64,000 nucleotides of DNA from Capillimicrobium parvum (GCF_021172045.1 NZ_CP087164.1:620001-684000); one strand, 5' to 3'. Positions 16,007 to 25,665 are shown, counted from the first letter of the stretch. A program made the numbers and translations. The notes: generated by a model not told the origin, from the sequence alone.

Positions 16007-16201
16007 TCATGACGGTCCCCGCCAGTCAGTAGGCGTCGTGCCGCCTCGCGCTGCTCGGCCCTCGCGTTCATGAACGCGGGCCAGCGGCCCCGGTAGCAAC
16101 GCGGCGGCGTGGTGAGCGAGCAGCCGCTCGTGGACGGCTTGGCGTAGCTCGGCGGCCTTCGAGCCGGGCCTCCCGTACAGGTTCGCGTTCACCGTCACCA
16201 C
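16007..16201 (-). CDS. Possible small helical protein near the right end of the element
   Basis: A 64-residue ORF from GTG 16201 (VTVNANLYGRPGSKAAELRQ..., then a basic, Gly-rich tail). The N-terminal half is plausible protein; the tail is not. It lies between the PP2C remnant and the right end of the element. No ribosome-binding site is obvious and no family is recognised. Confidence 0.25.
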   Translation of the reverse strand: MVTVNANLYGRPGSKAAELRQAVHERLLAHHAAALLPGPLARVHEREGRAARGGTTPTDWRGPS

Positions 16202-16237
16202 GTCGATGTCCGGGCCGCCCCGCGCGGCCGTCGGCTC

Positions 16238-16261
16238 TGGCCCAATAGTGGCCCAAACGTC
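16238..16261. repeat. Right copy of the 24-bp repeat inside the element end
   Basis: It matches 6819-6842 with one mismatch (A for G at the seventh base), same orientation. It lies 118 bp inside the right core. With the left copy it is a candidate arm-type binding site for the integrase. Confidence 0.6.
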
Positions 16262-16378
16262 CCCGCGACCGTCCCCGTAGTCATCGGGGGCCACCGGCGA
16301 GAGAGGCCCGAAACGTGCGGCGTTGCAGGCGATTGTCGTCGGTCGTCGCCGACGGTCGTTTTCGTCGGCGCGGCCATT

Positions 16379-16418
<40 letters not shown>

Positions 16419-16423
16419 ACGAA

Positions 16424-16450
16424 AGCCCCGCTCCGGTCCGGCGGGGTCTT
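16424..16450 (+). terminator. Weak hairpin after attR
   Basis: CCCCGC at 16426-16431 pairs with GCGGGG at 16441-16446, followed by TCTTCT. It is probably the original tRNA-Arg terminator, displaced by the integration. Confidence 0.4.
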
Positions 16451-16689
16451 CTCGTTCTCGGGACAGAAGCCGCGACCGCCGGGACCCCGTATGGACCCCG
16501 CCGGGTGCTCGATCGCGATCTGACGGCGGATCGCAATACGGACGATCTCCTGGGCCGCAGCGCCCGGCGCGCACGTAACCCTGGACCGACGTTGCAGCGC
16601 ACCGCAGACGGCGAGAGCGTGCTGACGCACCGGCGGTCAGGGACGATCGCGTTCGCCTTTCGGCACTCTCTGGCGTTACGGTGTAGTCA

Positions 16690-18858
16690 ATGGCCGATAG
16701 CGCTCCGCTCCGCCCGAGCAAAGAACACATCGAGGCGTTCCGCGAGGCAGCACAGTCGCTGAAGCTTTATCGGCGGGCGGACATCCCCGACGCCAAGGGT
16801 GAGTCGCTGATCGAGGAGCTCTACGTCGACCCGCTCCCGAATGACCACGTCCTGAACACGATGGTCAAGCCCAACACGACCTTCATCATCGGGCGCAAGG
16901 GCACGGGCAAGTCGACGGTCTTTCTTCGCGCCCAACACGAGCTTCGCCAAAGCTCCGATGTGGTCTCGGCCTACATCGACATCAAGACGGTGTACGAGTC
17001 ATCCCAGGTCGACCCTCAGCTGCTCGCGAAGGCAGCGGCCATCGAGGGCAGTCTCTCGCCCTCGGAGATCGGGCAGCTGCTCCTGTACCGTCACTTTCTC
17101 TCGACGCTCGTCCGTGACATCCGGAAGGAGATCGAGAAGCGCATCAAGACGTCCATCTGGACCAAGGTCAAGCGCAAGGTCGGCGGTTCTTTGTCGGATC
17201 TCTTCGCCGAGATGGATCACCTGCTCGCGCGGGCACACGACGACCACTTCATGAGCGTCCTCGGAACATTTCAGAAGCAGGCCAGGGATCGCAATCATGA
17301 AGAGGAAGCGGGTCGTGACGGCGCGGCAGGCGAAGTGAAACTGGGCACGGATCCGAGCGTCAAGCTCTCCCTCGAATCCAGCGTGACGTTCACGACGACA
17401 TCCGAGCGAGAGCGCGAGTACGCCGAAGTCCTGATGCGGATCTTCGACATTCGTCAATACATCACCGAGCTACGAGCGCTGCTTGAAAAGGTCGAGATCA
17501 AGCATCTGTATGTCTTCGTAGACGATTTCTCCGAACTGCCGCCGGAGGCGATGCAGATCGTCGTGGACTCGATCCTGAGTCCGCTGAACAACTGGTCTGA
17601 CGAGTTGGTCAAGTTCAAGGTCGCGGCGTATCCAGGACGCGTGTACTACGGCCAGATCGACAAGACGAAGATCGATGAAGTCAACCTTGACCTCTACAGC
17701 CTCTACGGCACCGCGGATCTCGCGAGCATGGAGGACAAGGCCATCGACTTCACCCGGCGACTCATCGAGCGCCGCTTGAGGTACTTCGGCGACACGCGAG
17801 CGCGGCGCTTCTTCAGCCAGGAGTACTCCAAGTCTCAGGAGGAGATCTGGCGCCAACTGTTCTACGCGACAATGGCCAACCCACGCAACTTGGGCTACGT
17901 CCTCTACTTCATCTACGAGGCCGAGTTGCTGTACGGCGGTCGCATCACCCTCCGCAGCATCGGGGATGCAGCCCGTCGCTACTACGAAGAGAAGATTGAG
18001 GCGTACTTCAACATGAAGCGCTTTCTGCATGAGACGTTCGAGGAACGCTCGTCAATCTTCAGCCTAAAGGACCTGCTCGATGAGTGCGTTGAGCGCGCTC
18101 GGGCGCTTCGTTCTCACCAAAGGTCATCCGTCATACGGGACCTCGAAGGTCGACCGCCTACGAGTCACTTCCATGTTGTGACCGCGCTAGACAGCCTGCT
18201 TGCAACGTTGGAACTGAACTTCTTCCTCACCAAGTACTTCGTCATGAAGGACCGCGACGGTCGCCAGGTCACCGTCTTCGCTCTCAACTACGGGCTGTGC
18301 CAGAAGGAGACGATCATCTTCGGGCGCCCCGGCGGCAAGAGGGAGCACAGGCTGTACTTCGTTGAGCGCATCTTCGACTACACGCCCATCCTTCAGGCCT
18401 ACTTACGCACGAATCAAGAGATCGCGTGCGACAACTGCAACGCAACTTTCGAGCCAGAGCAACTGCCTGCCCTGCAGCTGTTCGGAATGCAGTGCCCGAA
18501 CTGCAAGGCGGGCGCATGCTCGGTCACGAACCTCTCGCGCAAGTACGAAGCCACGCTCCGTGAGGTCAGCGACACGGCGCTGCTGCCCCAGGTCGAGTTG
18601 GGGATCCTGCACACGCTCGGAACGGAGGCGGATCCGCAGTTCGCCGTCGAGATTGCTGGAGAGTTGGACTGCTCCTATCAGTTGATCGGGAAGCGTGCTC
18701 GGGCGCTTGCCGAGCGGGATTTGGTGCATCGAGACACGAACGAGGGCGGCCGTCGCGTCTTTACGATCACCGATCGCGCTCGCTCGATCTACATGGACGA
18801 GATGGTTGTCGAAGAACCGTCCACCCCGTCGCCGGACCGAGGCCGGGACGTTGAGTAG
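16690..18858 (+). CDS. Large P-loop ATPase with zinc ribbon and C-terminal winged helix
   Basis: A 722-residue protein. Walker A is GRKGTGKST (about residues 68-76), preceded by a beta strand TTFII. A Walker B-like LYVFVDDFSEL lies near 272-282. A long helical region is followed by a four-Cys zinc ribbon (CDNC near 580 and CPNC near 602). A winged-helix-like tail comes last (about 630-710; CSYQLIGKRARALAERDLV, then RRVFTITDRARSIY). The gene is visibly less GC-rich than its neighbours and uses a rare TTA leucine codon at 18403, signs of transfer. It is alone, just outside the right attachment site. The architecture (regulatory ATPase plus DNA-binding tail) resembles orphan defence or DNA-transaction ATPases; the family is not recognised. 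Confidence 0.8.
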   Translation: MADSAPLRPSKEHIEAFREAAQSLKLYRRADIPDAKGESLIEELYVDPLPNDHVLNTMVKPNTTFIIGRKGTGKSTVFLRAQHELRQSSDVVSAYIDIKTVYESSQVDPQLLAKAAAIEGSLSPSEIGQLLLYRHFLSTLVRDIRKEIEKRIKTSIWTKVKRKVGGSLSDLFAEMDHLLARAHDDHFMSVLGTFQKQARDRNHEEEAGRDGAAGEVKLGTDPSVKLSLESSVTFTTTSEREREYAEVLMRIFDIRQYITELRALLEKVEIKHLYVFVDDFSELPPEAMQIVVDSILSPLNNWSDELVKFKVAAYPGRVYYGQIDKTKIDEVNLDLYSLYGTADLASMEDKAIDFTRRLIERRLRYFGDTRARRFFSQEYSKSQEEIWRQLFYATMANPRNLGYVLYFIYEAELLYGGRITLRSIGDAARRYYEEKIEAYFNMKRFLHETFEERSSIFSLKDLLDECVERARALRSHQRSSVIRDLEGRPPTSHFHVVTALDSLLATLELNFFLTKYFVMKDRDGRQVTVFALNYGLCQKETIIFGRPGGKREHRLYFVERIFDYTPILQAYLRTNQEIACDNCNATFEPEQLPALQLFGMQCPNCKAGACSVTNLSRKYEATLREVSDTALLPQVELGILHTLGTEADPQFAVEIAGELDCSYQLIGKRARALAERDLVHRDTNEGGRRVFTITDRARSIYMDEMVVEEPSTPSPDRGRDVE

Positions 18859-18892
18859 CAGTCGAGAGCCCGGCCGCGTTGGCCTGATCGTT

Positions 18893-19060
18893 CTATCCCG
18901 TGCTCGTAGGACGAAGCTCGGTGACGTTCGTCCGTGCCGTCTCCTCGAGCATCGCGGCGAGGCCGTCCGCCAACGCGGCGTCGAACGAGGGGAGCAGGGT
19001 GGCCGTAGATGTTCACGGTCGTCCTCATGTCCTCGTGCCGCAGGCGGAGCTTGACCTGCA
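18893..19060 (-). pseudogene. C-terminal remnant of a tyrosine integrase
   Basis: On the minus strand KLRLRHEDMRTTVNIYGH matches the last conserved box of phage integrases, including the catalytic Tyr before GH. A one-base frameshift right after it moves the continuation (LLPSFDAALADGLAAMLEE, typical of the family's tail) to the next frame, which ends at a TAG at 18893-18895. The rest of the gene is missing. Confidence 0.6.
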
Positions 19061-19182
19061 CGGATCAGCTCGCGCGGCGATTACCACGCCGCGCAGGGCG
19101 GGGCCTCCGCGAGTCGAATACCTCGCTGCGGATGCTGCACGTCAAGCTTCGAGATCGCTGCGCAGCTGAACCAGATGACCCG

Positions 19183-19482
19183 ATGCGGCGCGACTGGTAC
19201 GGATACGACCCGACATGCAGCCCGGAAGGACTCTTCGCTCGGAACCGGGGACGCTGGCGGCTCGGTGCCCGGGGGGGCGAGCAAACGCATGCCGTCTTCT
19301 CGTACATCGGAGATCACACGATCAAGCTCGTGGCCGAGATCACCGGTATTGGGCAGGTGGGCAATCAGCGAGCGCTTGTCGGCCGCGTTTTCCCGCTAGG
19401 TCACCCGCTGTCGCGGCGATTCGTCGGGGCGCCGTCACCAGACCACCATCGGAATCCTGTCACCTACTTCGCCGCTGGCTAA
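19183..19482 (+). CDS. Hypothetical protein, possibly a remnant
   Basis: A 99-residue ORF from ATG 19183. The segment HAVFSYIGDHTIKLVAEITG, then GRVFPLGHPLSRRFVG and HHRNPVTYF, has a clearly protein-like pattern. The N-terminal part is less convincing and may be truncated. It overlaps the 3' end of the opposite-strand integrase by 4 bp. No family is assigned. Confidence 0.4.
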   Translation: MRRDWYGYDPTCSPEGLFARNRGRWRLGARGGEQTHAVFSYIGDHTIKLVAEITGIGQVGNQRALVGRVFPLGHPLSRRFVGAPSPDHHRNPVTYFAAG

Positions 19483-20813
19483 CGACGAGCCGCGTCACGC
19501 GTGATCGCGACGACGTTCTCGGGCTCATCGAAGATCGAGGCGCCCACGGCGTCGGCGATCGCCTCGTCCACCGAGCGGATCCGCTTCCCGTATAGGTCTA
19601 CGGTCGTGGCGATGTTCTCGAGGCCGAGGCGCTCCTTCACCATCTGCATCGAGCCTCTGGGCGTGGCCATGGCCAGCGTGGCCGCGGTGTGCCGGAGGTC
19701 GTGGAACCGCAGCCCGTGGAGCCGAATAGGCAGCGCCGCGCGTACGGCGGGCTTGAAGGCGCGGCGATAGAACGGGTTGTGCCGCACTGGGTAGCCGCGC
19801 GGCGTCACGAACAGCAGGCGGCCGGGATCGTTCGCGTCGGCGGTCCAGCCGAGGTCGGCGCGGTCGGCGTTCGCCGGGTCCTCGCGGGCAACGGCGTACC
19901 CCCGGGCGACCGGACGCCGGGACTCTCGATCGCCTGCTCGATGAGCGGTGGGAGCCCCCGCCGGCAGCGACAGACGCCGCCGAGACGCGGCGGACTTGGG
20001 GTGCCCCACGAGCAGCCCCTTGGCCGAGCCGTCCAAGTGGCTGGACTCGATCGGCTTCAACGCGAACTGGACCGTCAACTCGCGGTGTATGAAGTCGATG
20101 TCGCGGCGGCGGAGCGCCCAGATTTCCCCGGCGCGGAGCCCGCATGACCCGTCGAGCAGGACCGGTAGGCGCCAGTGCTCGGGCAGGGCGTCGGCGAGGG
20201 CGCGTAGCCCGGGACCTTCGAGGTACAGCTTCGAGCGCCGGACCCCGGCGCGCTTCTTGGACGGCATCTCCACGGCGTCGCACGGATTGACGGCGACGTA
20301 GCCGCGCTGCGCGGCGAGCCTCATGACGGCGTTGACGACGCCGAAGATCCGTCGCACCGTGTTCGGCTCTCGCACAGAGGCGACCTCGCGTACAAACTCC
20401 TATACCGCGGCGGTCGTCACGCCGGCCACCCTCGCGGACCGAAACCGGCACGGCCGGTCGGGGTGGACGGGGTCGGCCTCGCCGACGAGCCACCGGCTAA
20501 GAATCGCCTTATACCCCGCCCGCGTCTTCGGCTCCAACTCCTTCGCGTCCCACACGCCGCGAAGTTCGTCGGCGACGGTGGCGAACAGCTGCTCGCCCTT
20601 TCGGGCCGGGGCATAGGCACCGCGGAGAACGTCCGAGTCGCGGCGTGCGATCCAGCGCTCAGCCTCGCGCTTGGTCTTGAAGTTCTGCTCCTCGCGAGCG
20701 CGGCCGCTCGGATCGTCGGCCGGGCGCCAGCGCGCCTGCCAGATGGTCGAGCCGTCCGCGCGCTTCTTGACGCGCCCATCCTTGTCCTTCCGAGCCCTCA
20801 CATGCCATCGCAT
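19479..20813 (-). pseudogene. Second tyrosine integrase, interrupted by an amber codon and frameshifts
   Basis: From ATG 20813, with an AAGGAGG site upstream, it opens as a phage integrase with an AP2-like arm-binding start (DGSTIWQARWRP). A TAG at 20400-20402 stops the frame, yet the same frame continues as a normal core-binding and catalytic domain. Within the catalytic part, nt 19890-19980 shows two compensating frameshifts at G-runs (the expected LPPLIEQAIESPGV lies in another frame). Active-site boxes remain: SCGLRAGEIWAL, FHDLRHTAATLAM and TTVDLYGKRI. Its own attachment site is not visible. Confidence 0.75.
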
Positions 20814-21197
20814 CGAAGCCCTCCTTGAAATGAACGCTTACGTACAACTAACGCTACCACTGCGGGTCTCTCGCGGGGTTCCGCCTTCATCGCGACGGCG
20901 CATCGCCCCGGCGGCACCGCCAATCCGCGCATCGCGCCCTTCGGTTCGGCTATCCGCTACGACCTACCGCGCGTGCCGCGTGGCGGGGGTAGGACCGGCT
21001 GCTCGGGCTTGGCGAGCCCCTCGGCCCTTCGGCCCCGCCCGTCTACCACCCCGCGGCGAGCAGGGGTGTCCTCGGGGGCGGGATCGGCGCGCGGCGGGGT
21101 GCGCACGGCTATCCCATGATCTTGCGCGGGGCAGCACCGATCCTGTCGGCAATTGGGCGGAGAAGTTTCACCATGGATGGTGCGTTGGTGGGGAGGT
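20814..21197. other. Intergenic region between the second integrase and the beta-helix gene
   Basis: About 380 bp with no convincing gene. It must hold the minus-strand integrase promoter (AT-richer stretch at 20830-20860) and a plus-strand promoter for the next gene. No tRNA or direct repeat matching an attachment site was seen. Confidence 0.4.
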
Positions 21198-23486
21198 ATG
21201 CGCAGAGGCTTCCTCGCCGTGGTCGGCTTGTTCGGTTTGTTCGCGGCTGGCGCGACGTCGTCCTCGGCCGCAGTGTTCACGGTGACGACCACGGCGGATG
21301 TGGGGCCGGGGTCGCTGCGGCAGGCGATGACGTCGGCGAACATGACTGCGGGGCACGATGAGGTGCATTTCGCGATCCGTGGGCGGGGGGTGCACACGAT
21401 CGGCGTGTGGTTGCGAAACAACCGGCGTTTCGTCGGCCTGCCGACGGTCACTGGCCCGCTGACGATCGACGGTTCCACACAGCCAGGGTTCGCCGGGACC
21501 CCGCTGATCCACATCGCCAACGACGGCGATGCTGCGCTGACCGGTCTGTCGATCACCGCAGGCGACAGTCAGGTGCGGTCGTTGTGGATGAGCGGCTTTC
21601 GGACGTCGATCTCCGTTCGGACCGGCGACGCGAACGTGATCGCTGGCAACCGTCTGGAGGGCAACGAGTACGGCTTGGAGATCGCCAGCGAGTCGAACAT
21701 GATCGGCGGGACGACGCGCACTGACCGCAACGTCATCTCGGGCAACACCACAGCCGGCGTGCTGATCAGCGGCGCAGGGAACGTCGTCGCCGGCAACCGG
21801 ATCGGCACCGACCGGGCGGGGACGGAATCGCTGCCGAACGGGGTCGGCGTCGACATCACCAACATCGACATCACCAACGGTGGCGCCAACACGGTCGGCG
21901 GCACGACGGACGCTGCCCGCAACGTCATCTCCGGCAACACTACGGCCGGCGTGCGGGCCGGCGGCGGCACCACGGTCGTGGCGGGAAACTTCATTGGCAC
22001 CTCGGCGAGCGGCAGTGAGCCGCTGCCGAACGGGGCCGGCGTGATCGTCAGCGGACACGCCACCATCGGCGGGACGACTCGTGGCGCTCGCAACGTCATC
22101 TCCGGCAACACGACGGAAGGCGTGCGGGTGGAGTCTGATGGCCGCAGCTCCGTGGTCGGGAACTTCATCGGCACAACCGCGAGCGGCAACGCACCGCTGC
22201 CCAACGCCCGCGGTGTGCTGCTTCTGGACTACGGCAGCCGAGTTGGTAACGGTGACCTGATGGACGGGGGTCGTGACCGGTCGACCTCGGGCAACCTGAT
22301 CAGCGGCAACACCGGCGCGGGCGTGGAGATAGTCGGAGTCCAGAACGAGGTCCGGGGCAACGATATCGGCGTCAACGCGGCCGGTACCGCGGCGTTGCCG
22401 AACGCGGTCGGCGTCGTGGTCAGCGGAGGCTGGTGGAACGAGATCGGGCTGCCGTGGGTCGACGGTGGCGGGGATCCGGGCGGTGCGCCGGGATGGGCGC
22501 GCAACGTGATCTCCGGCAACACCCGCGGCGGCGTCGAGATCATCCGGGGATCGGTCATGTACGTCAAAGGCAACCTCATCGGCACCACACCGCGCGGCGG
22601 CGCCCTACCCAACGGCGGCTTCGGGATCCGCCTCGCCGGCTCCACCGTGACCAACGTGATCGGCGGGCGCCACAGCAGCGAGGCCAACGTCATCTCCGCC
22701 AACAGCGGAGACGGCGTGCTCATCGAAGACACTCCCGACAACCGTGTGCAAGGCAACTTCATCGGCACAACGGTCGCCGGCAACGGTGCACTCGGCAATG
22801 GCGGGTTCGGTGTACGGATCACCGGCACACTCGCCCGGCAAAGCAGCGCGTACGGCAACGTCATCTCCGCGAACGCAAGCGGCGGCGTCGCGATCGAGAA
22901 CATGGCCACGGCCAATTCCCTGGGGGCCAACTTCATCGGCACCAGCGCCGCCGGTCTGTCACCGCTACCGAATGCGGGCGACGGCGTGACGGTCGCCTCC
23001 GGCGCAGGCAACAACACGATCGGCGGAGTGGCCCAAGGCAACACGATTGCCTTCAATGCCGGGAACGGTGTCTCCGTCAACGGACCAGCAACGCTCGGCA
23101 ATGCCATCCTGGGCAACGCGATCCTCGACAACGCGCTACTCGGCATCTCCGTACGAACGGGTGGCAACAACGAGTCGCCCGCACCGGTCATCGGATCGGT
23201 CATCACGACGACCGAACGAACCGAGATCAAGGGCCGCCTGGCTCGAGCAGTGGCCTCGACCTCTTACCGAATCGAGTTCTTTCTCAGCGCCGCGTGCGAC
23301 GCCTCCGGCGCCGGTGAGGGCACACGCCTGATCGGCACGCAGACACTCACCACCGACGCGACCGGCGCTGCGCCCTATACGTTGCGCATCCCCGCAGTCG
23401 CCCCAGGACAGACGCTCACCGCTACCGCGACGCCCACCACACAGCCGCAGAGCACCTCGCAGTTCTCGCACTGCGCCACAACCTGA
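21198..23486 (+). CDS. Secreted right-handed beta-helix repeat protein
   Basis: A 762-residue protein. The start is set at ATG 21198 with GGGGAGG directly upstream and a signal peptide ending near SSAAV. Residues just after it (TVTTTADVGPGSLRQAM) form the CSLREAI-like opening of beta-helix surface proteins. About ten repeats follow, each built on NVISGNT...G.GNFIGT...G..PLPNG.GV, typical of Pel9A/NosD-like parallel beta helices. A C-terminal beta domain (RIEFFLSAACD) closes it. It is probably anchored or released at the cell surface; substrate unknown. Confidence 0.85.
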   Translation: MRRGFLAVVGLFGLFAAGATSSSAAVFTVTTTADVGPGSLRQAMTSANMTAGHDEVHFAIRGRGVHTIGVWLRNNRRFVGLPTVTGPLTIDGSTQPGFAGTPLIHIANDGDAALTGLSITAGDSQVRSLWMSGFRTSISVRTGDANVIAGNRLEGNEYGLEIASESNMIGGTTRTDRNVISGNTTAGVLISGAGNVVAGNRIGTDRAGTESLPNGVGVDITNIDITNGGANTVGGTTDAARNVISGNTTAGVRAGGGTTVVAGNFIGTSASGSEPLPNGAGVIVSGHATIGGTTRGARNVISGNTTEGVRVESDGRSSVVGNFIGTTASGNAPLPNARGVLLLDYGSRVGNGDLMDGGRDRSTSGNLISGNTGAGVEIVGVQNEVRGNDIGVNAAGTAALPNAVGVVVSGGWWNEIGLPWVDGGGDPGGAPGWARNVISGNTRGGVEIIRGSVMYVKGNLIGTTPRGGALPNGGFGIRLAGSTVTNVIGGRHSSEANVISANSGDGVLIEDTPDNRVQGNFIGTTVAGNGALGNGGFGVRITGTLARQSSAYGNVISANASGGVAIENMATANSLGANFIGTSAAGLSPLPNAGDGVTVASGAGNNTIGGVAQGNTIAFNAGNGVSVNGPATLGNAILGNAILDNALLGISVRTGGNNESPAPVIGSVITTTERTEIKGRLARAVASTSYRIEFFLSAACDASGAGEGTRLIGTQTLTTDATGAAPYTLRIPAVAPGQTLTATATPTTQPQSTSQFSHCATT

Positions 23487-23701
23487 CCCACGTCCCGCCG
23501 ACCCTGGCCTTCGACGCAAGTCCGGACGGTCGACGACATGATGAGCAATGACCTTCGCGACGTCCCGTGAGCCGTGGTTCGTACGCGCAACATGAACCTG
23601 CATCGCCGCGGTCGTCGCTTCAAGCCGTCCGCGGCAAGTCGTGCTGGAGACCGGATCCCGGCTGCAGGCCAACGAGCCCGTGCCTTCATCCCCGCTACTG
23701 G

Positions 23702-24031
23702 CCTGTCGGGCGTGGTCAGCGCCGCCGACGGATGCGGGCGCTGGACGGGGCTTGGGGTTGCCGAACGCCCCGGGACGAAGGCGCCGTCGAAGTCGAACGG
23801 CTCGGCCTCGGTCCACAGCCGCCGGATGACCGTGCACGCCTCGGCGAGGCTGCCGACCGCGTGCGCCTGGTCGTGGAAGGGGAGGCCACGGGCCGCGTAC
23901 TCGCGCGGGCGAGCGGGTGGCCGGGGCTCGCCGCCGGCCGGCCGCTCCTCGCCGCCGCGCAACGCGCTCACGACGTCCGCGGCGACGTCACGCTCGAGCA
24001 GATCCTCGAGATGACCAATCGCGATCGCCAA
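23702..24031 (-). pseudogene. Fragment of an F420-dependent LLM-class oxidoreductase
   Basis: About 110 codons on the minus strand contain REYAARGLPF, AEACTVIRRLWTEAEPFDFD and PVQRPHP in the order found in luciferase-like monooxygenases. Both ends of the ~300-residue family are missing and the reading decays beyond 23702. Confidence 0.55.
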
Positions 24032-24126
24032 GATCCAGGGCGAGCCCGGCTACGTGGAGCCGATCCTGTGGACCGCGCTCGACGGCCTGCGCCCGCCGTC
24101 CGGGATGCGGCGCACCCAGAAGCGTC

Positions 24127-24276
24127 CTACCCGCGAGGGGCGGCCAGCGGCTCGAGGACCGGTCGCCGGAGGTGCTCGTAGACCACCGACGTGTTGACGT
24201 CGGCGACCTCGGGGCGCTCCGTGAGCCGGTCGATGACGAAGGTGTACAGGGCGTCGGTGTCCGGGACGCCCACGCT
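24127..24276 (-). pseudogene. Fragment of an Lrp/AsnC-type ligand-binding domain
   Basis: About 49 codons read DTDALYTFVIDRLTERPEVA, then TSVVYEHLRRPVLEPL, matching the C-terminal strand-helix-strand of Lrp/AsnC regulators. The DNA-binding half is missing. It abuts, head to head, the AbiEii fragment. Confidence 0.5.
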
Positions 24277-24604
24277 CGTCCTCGCCGAGCGCTGGCAGAT
24301 CGCGGAGAAGCTCCACGCCGTGGCCGAGCGGTTCTCTGATGGACGGGAGAAACCGCGCTTCCGCGACCTCATCGACCTTCAACCGCTCGACACGTTCAAC
24401 CCTGACCTCTCAGCTGTCCGCGAAGCATGTGACCGCGTCTTCGCAGCCCGCGGCCAGCACGCGTGGCCGCCCGCTCTCGTCGTTCAGCCGAGTTGGCCGG
24501 CGGCGTATCGAGTGCTCGCCGACGGGCTCGTGTTCTCGGTCAACGACGTCGTCGAGGCGGTTCGCGGGGTGCAGGACTTCGTTGCTCGCATCGCAGCCGC
24601 TTGA
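24254..24604 (+). pseudogene. C-terminal fragment of an AbiEii-type nucleotidyltransferase toxin
   Basis: About 116 codons: AERWQIAEKLHAVAERFS, then KPRFRDLIDLQPLD, then VFAARGQHAWPPALVV and VRGVQDFVARIAAA. This is the conserved C-terminal half of AbiEii/AbiGii toxins. The N-terminal nucleotidyltransferase active site is gone and no AbiEi antitoxin is adjacent, so it cannot act as a toxin-antitoxin pair. Confidence 0.6.
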
Positions 24605-24655
24605 CGCTCGGGGTCAAGGTTCGTTGCGCCCGGTCCGCCCGCGAGCATTTCGCCC

Positions 24656-24852
24656 ATGGCCTCGGATGACCTGCGGATCCCCGGTGCGCTGCGCGAGCGG
24701 GCGCAGCAGGTCATCGATGTCACCGACACCGCGTGCCGGGAGCATTCTCGATGAGGAGTACGGCCTGCTCGCCAGAGCTGTGGCGCGACTGCCGCGCGAG
24801 CGGCCCTCGCCGCTGACGCGTGCGGACGTGCGGATCTGCGCGGCGGGAGTCC
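24656..24852 (+). pseudogene. Frameshifted DUF6398-like fragment
   Basis: From ATG 24656 the frame gives MASDDLRIPGALRERAQQVI and TDTACREH, then hits a stop. The next frame continues with LDEEYGLLARAVARLPRERP and ADVRICAAGV. Together they match the N-terminal half of DUF6398-type proteins. A frameshift near 24745 and loss of the 3' half make it a remnant. Confidence 0.45.
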
Positions 24853-25176
24853 GTAGCGCTACGAGGACGTGGCGCGTGGGGGCGTCAATGATCTGGCGGC
24901 GGCTACGCGAACGACGCAGTCGATCCGCGGTTGGGACGTCAGGGCGACGGCTCGAACCGCCGCCGGCGAACCGCTGCACTCGTTGCTCTCGCGCTCGCGC
25001 TTCCCGTAACAGCCGGATCACGATGTGATCGCTCCGCCGGCGGATGGCGGCCAGGATGCGGTCGAGTTGGTTGTCCGACACCATGGGTGCTGAGCGTCAG
25101 AGATGAAGATCGTCTCGCCGGGCAGCGAGCCCGTCGGCCACGGGCTCGCTGCACGGGATGGAACGTGGACCACGGC

Positions 25177-25665
25177 TCAGGAAGCGCTGGCCTCGTCCTC
25201 GATCGTGGTGGGCGCCTCGCCGCCGACGCCGATCTGGACGCGACGCGGACGGCGCTGCTCGGGCTTGGGGATGCGGACCTCGAGCACGCCCTTCTCGAAC
25301 TTGGCGGCGATCTGCTCCGCGTCGATGCCCTCGGGCAGAGTCATCGAGCGCTGGAAGCCGCCGAAGCTGCGCTCGACGCGGTAGTAGCCCTCCTGCTTGT
25401 CCTCATGCTCGGTCTTGCGTTCACCGGAGATGGTCAGCGCCCGATCCTCGACCTCGATGTCGACGTCATTGGCGTCGAGACCGGGCAGATCGGCACGCAA
25501 CACGAACTCGTCCTCGGTCTCGACGAGGTCCATCGCCGGCACCCAGCGCTGCGAGCCGGCGGTGCCACCCGTCCGGTCGGAGTCGAAGAACGTGCCGAAC
25601 AGCCGGTTCATTTCGTTCTGGAGCGTCGCGAGCTCCTGGGCGGGTTCCCAACGAACGAGTGCCAC
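25177..25665 (-). CDS. Hsp20/alpha-crystallin small heat-shock protein
   Basis: A 162-residue protein from GTG 25665, chosen for the GGAGG site just upstream. The alpha-crystallin domain spans about residues 40-140: WVPAMDLVETEDEFVLRADL, DLPGLDANDVDIEV, LTISGERK and the C-terminal GVLEVRIPK, with an IPKPE motif for oligomer contacts. It is an ATP-independent chaperone of the cytoplasm that holds unfolding proteins. It stands alone, next to the gene-fragment region. Confidence 0.93.
   Translation of the reverse strand: MALVRWEPAQELATLQNEMNRLFGTFFDSDRTGGTAGSQRWVPAMDLVETEDEFVLRADLPGLDANDVDIEVEDRALTISGERKTEHEDKQEGYYRVERSFGGFQRSMTLPEGIDAEQIAAKFEKGVLEVRIPKPEQRRPRRVQIGVGGEAPTTIEDEASAS

Noticed and set aside
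21600-23000. Tandem DNA repeats as a regulatory or recombination array
   Set aside because: The periodicity (NVISGNT, NFIGT units) is in frame and belongs to the beta-helix protein.
24254-24604. An AbiE toxin-antitoxin defence system
   Set aside because: The nucleotidyltransferase active-site half is missing and there is no AbiEi partner, so it is only a fragment.
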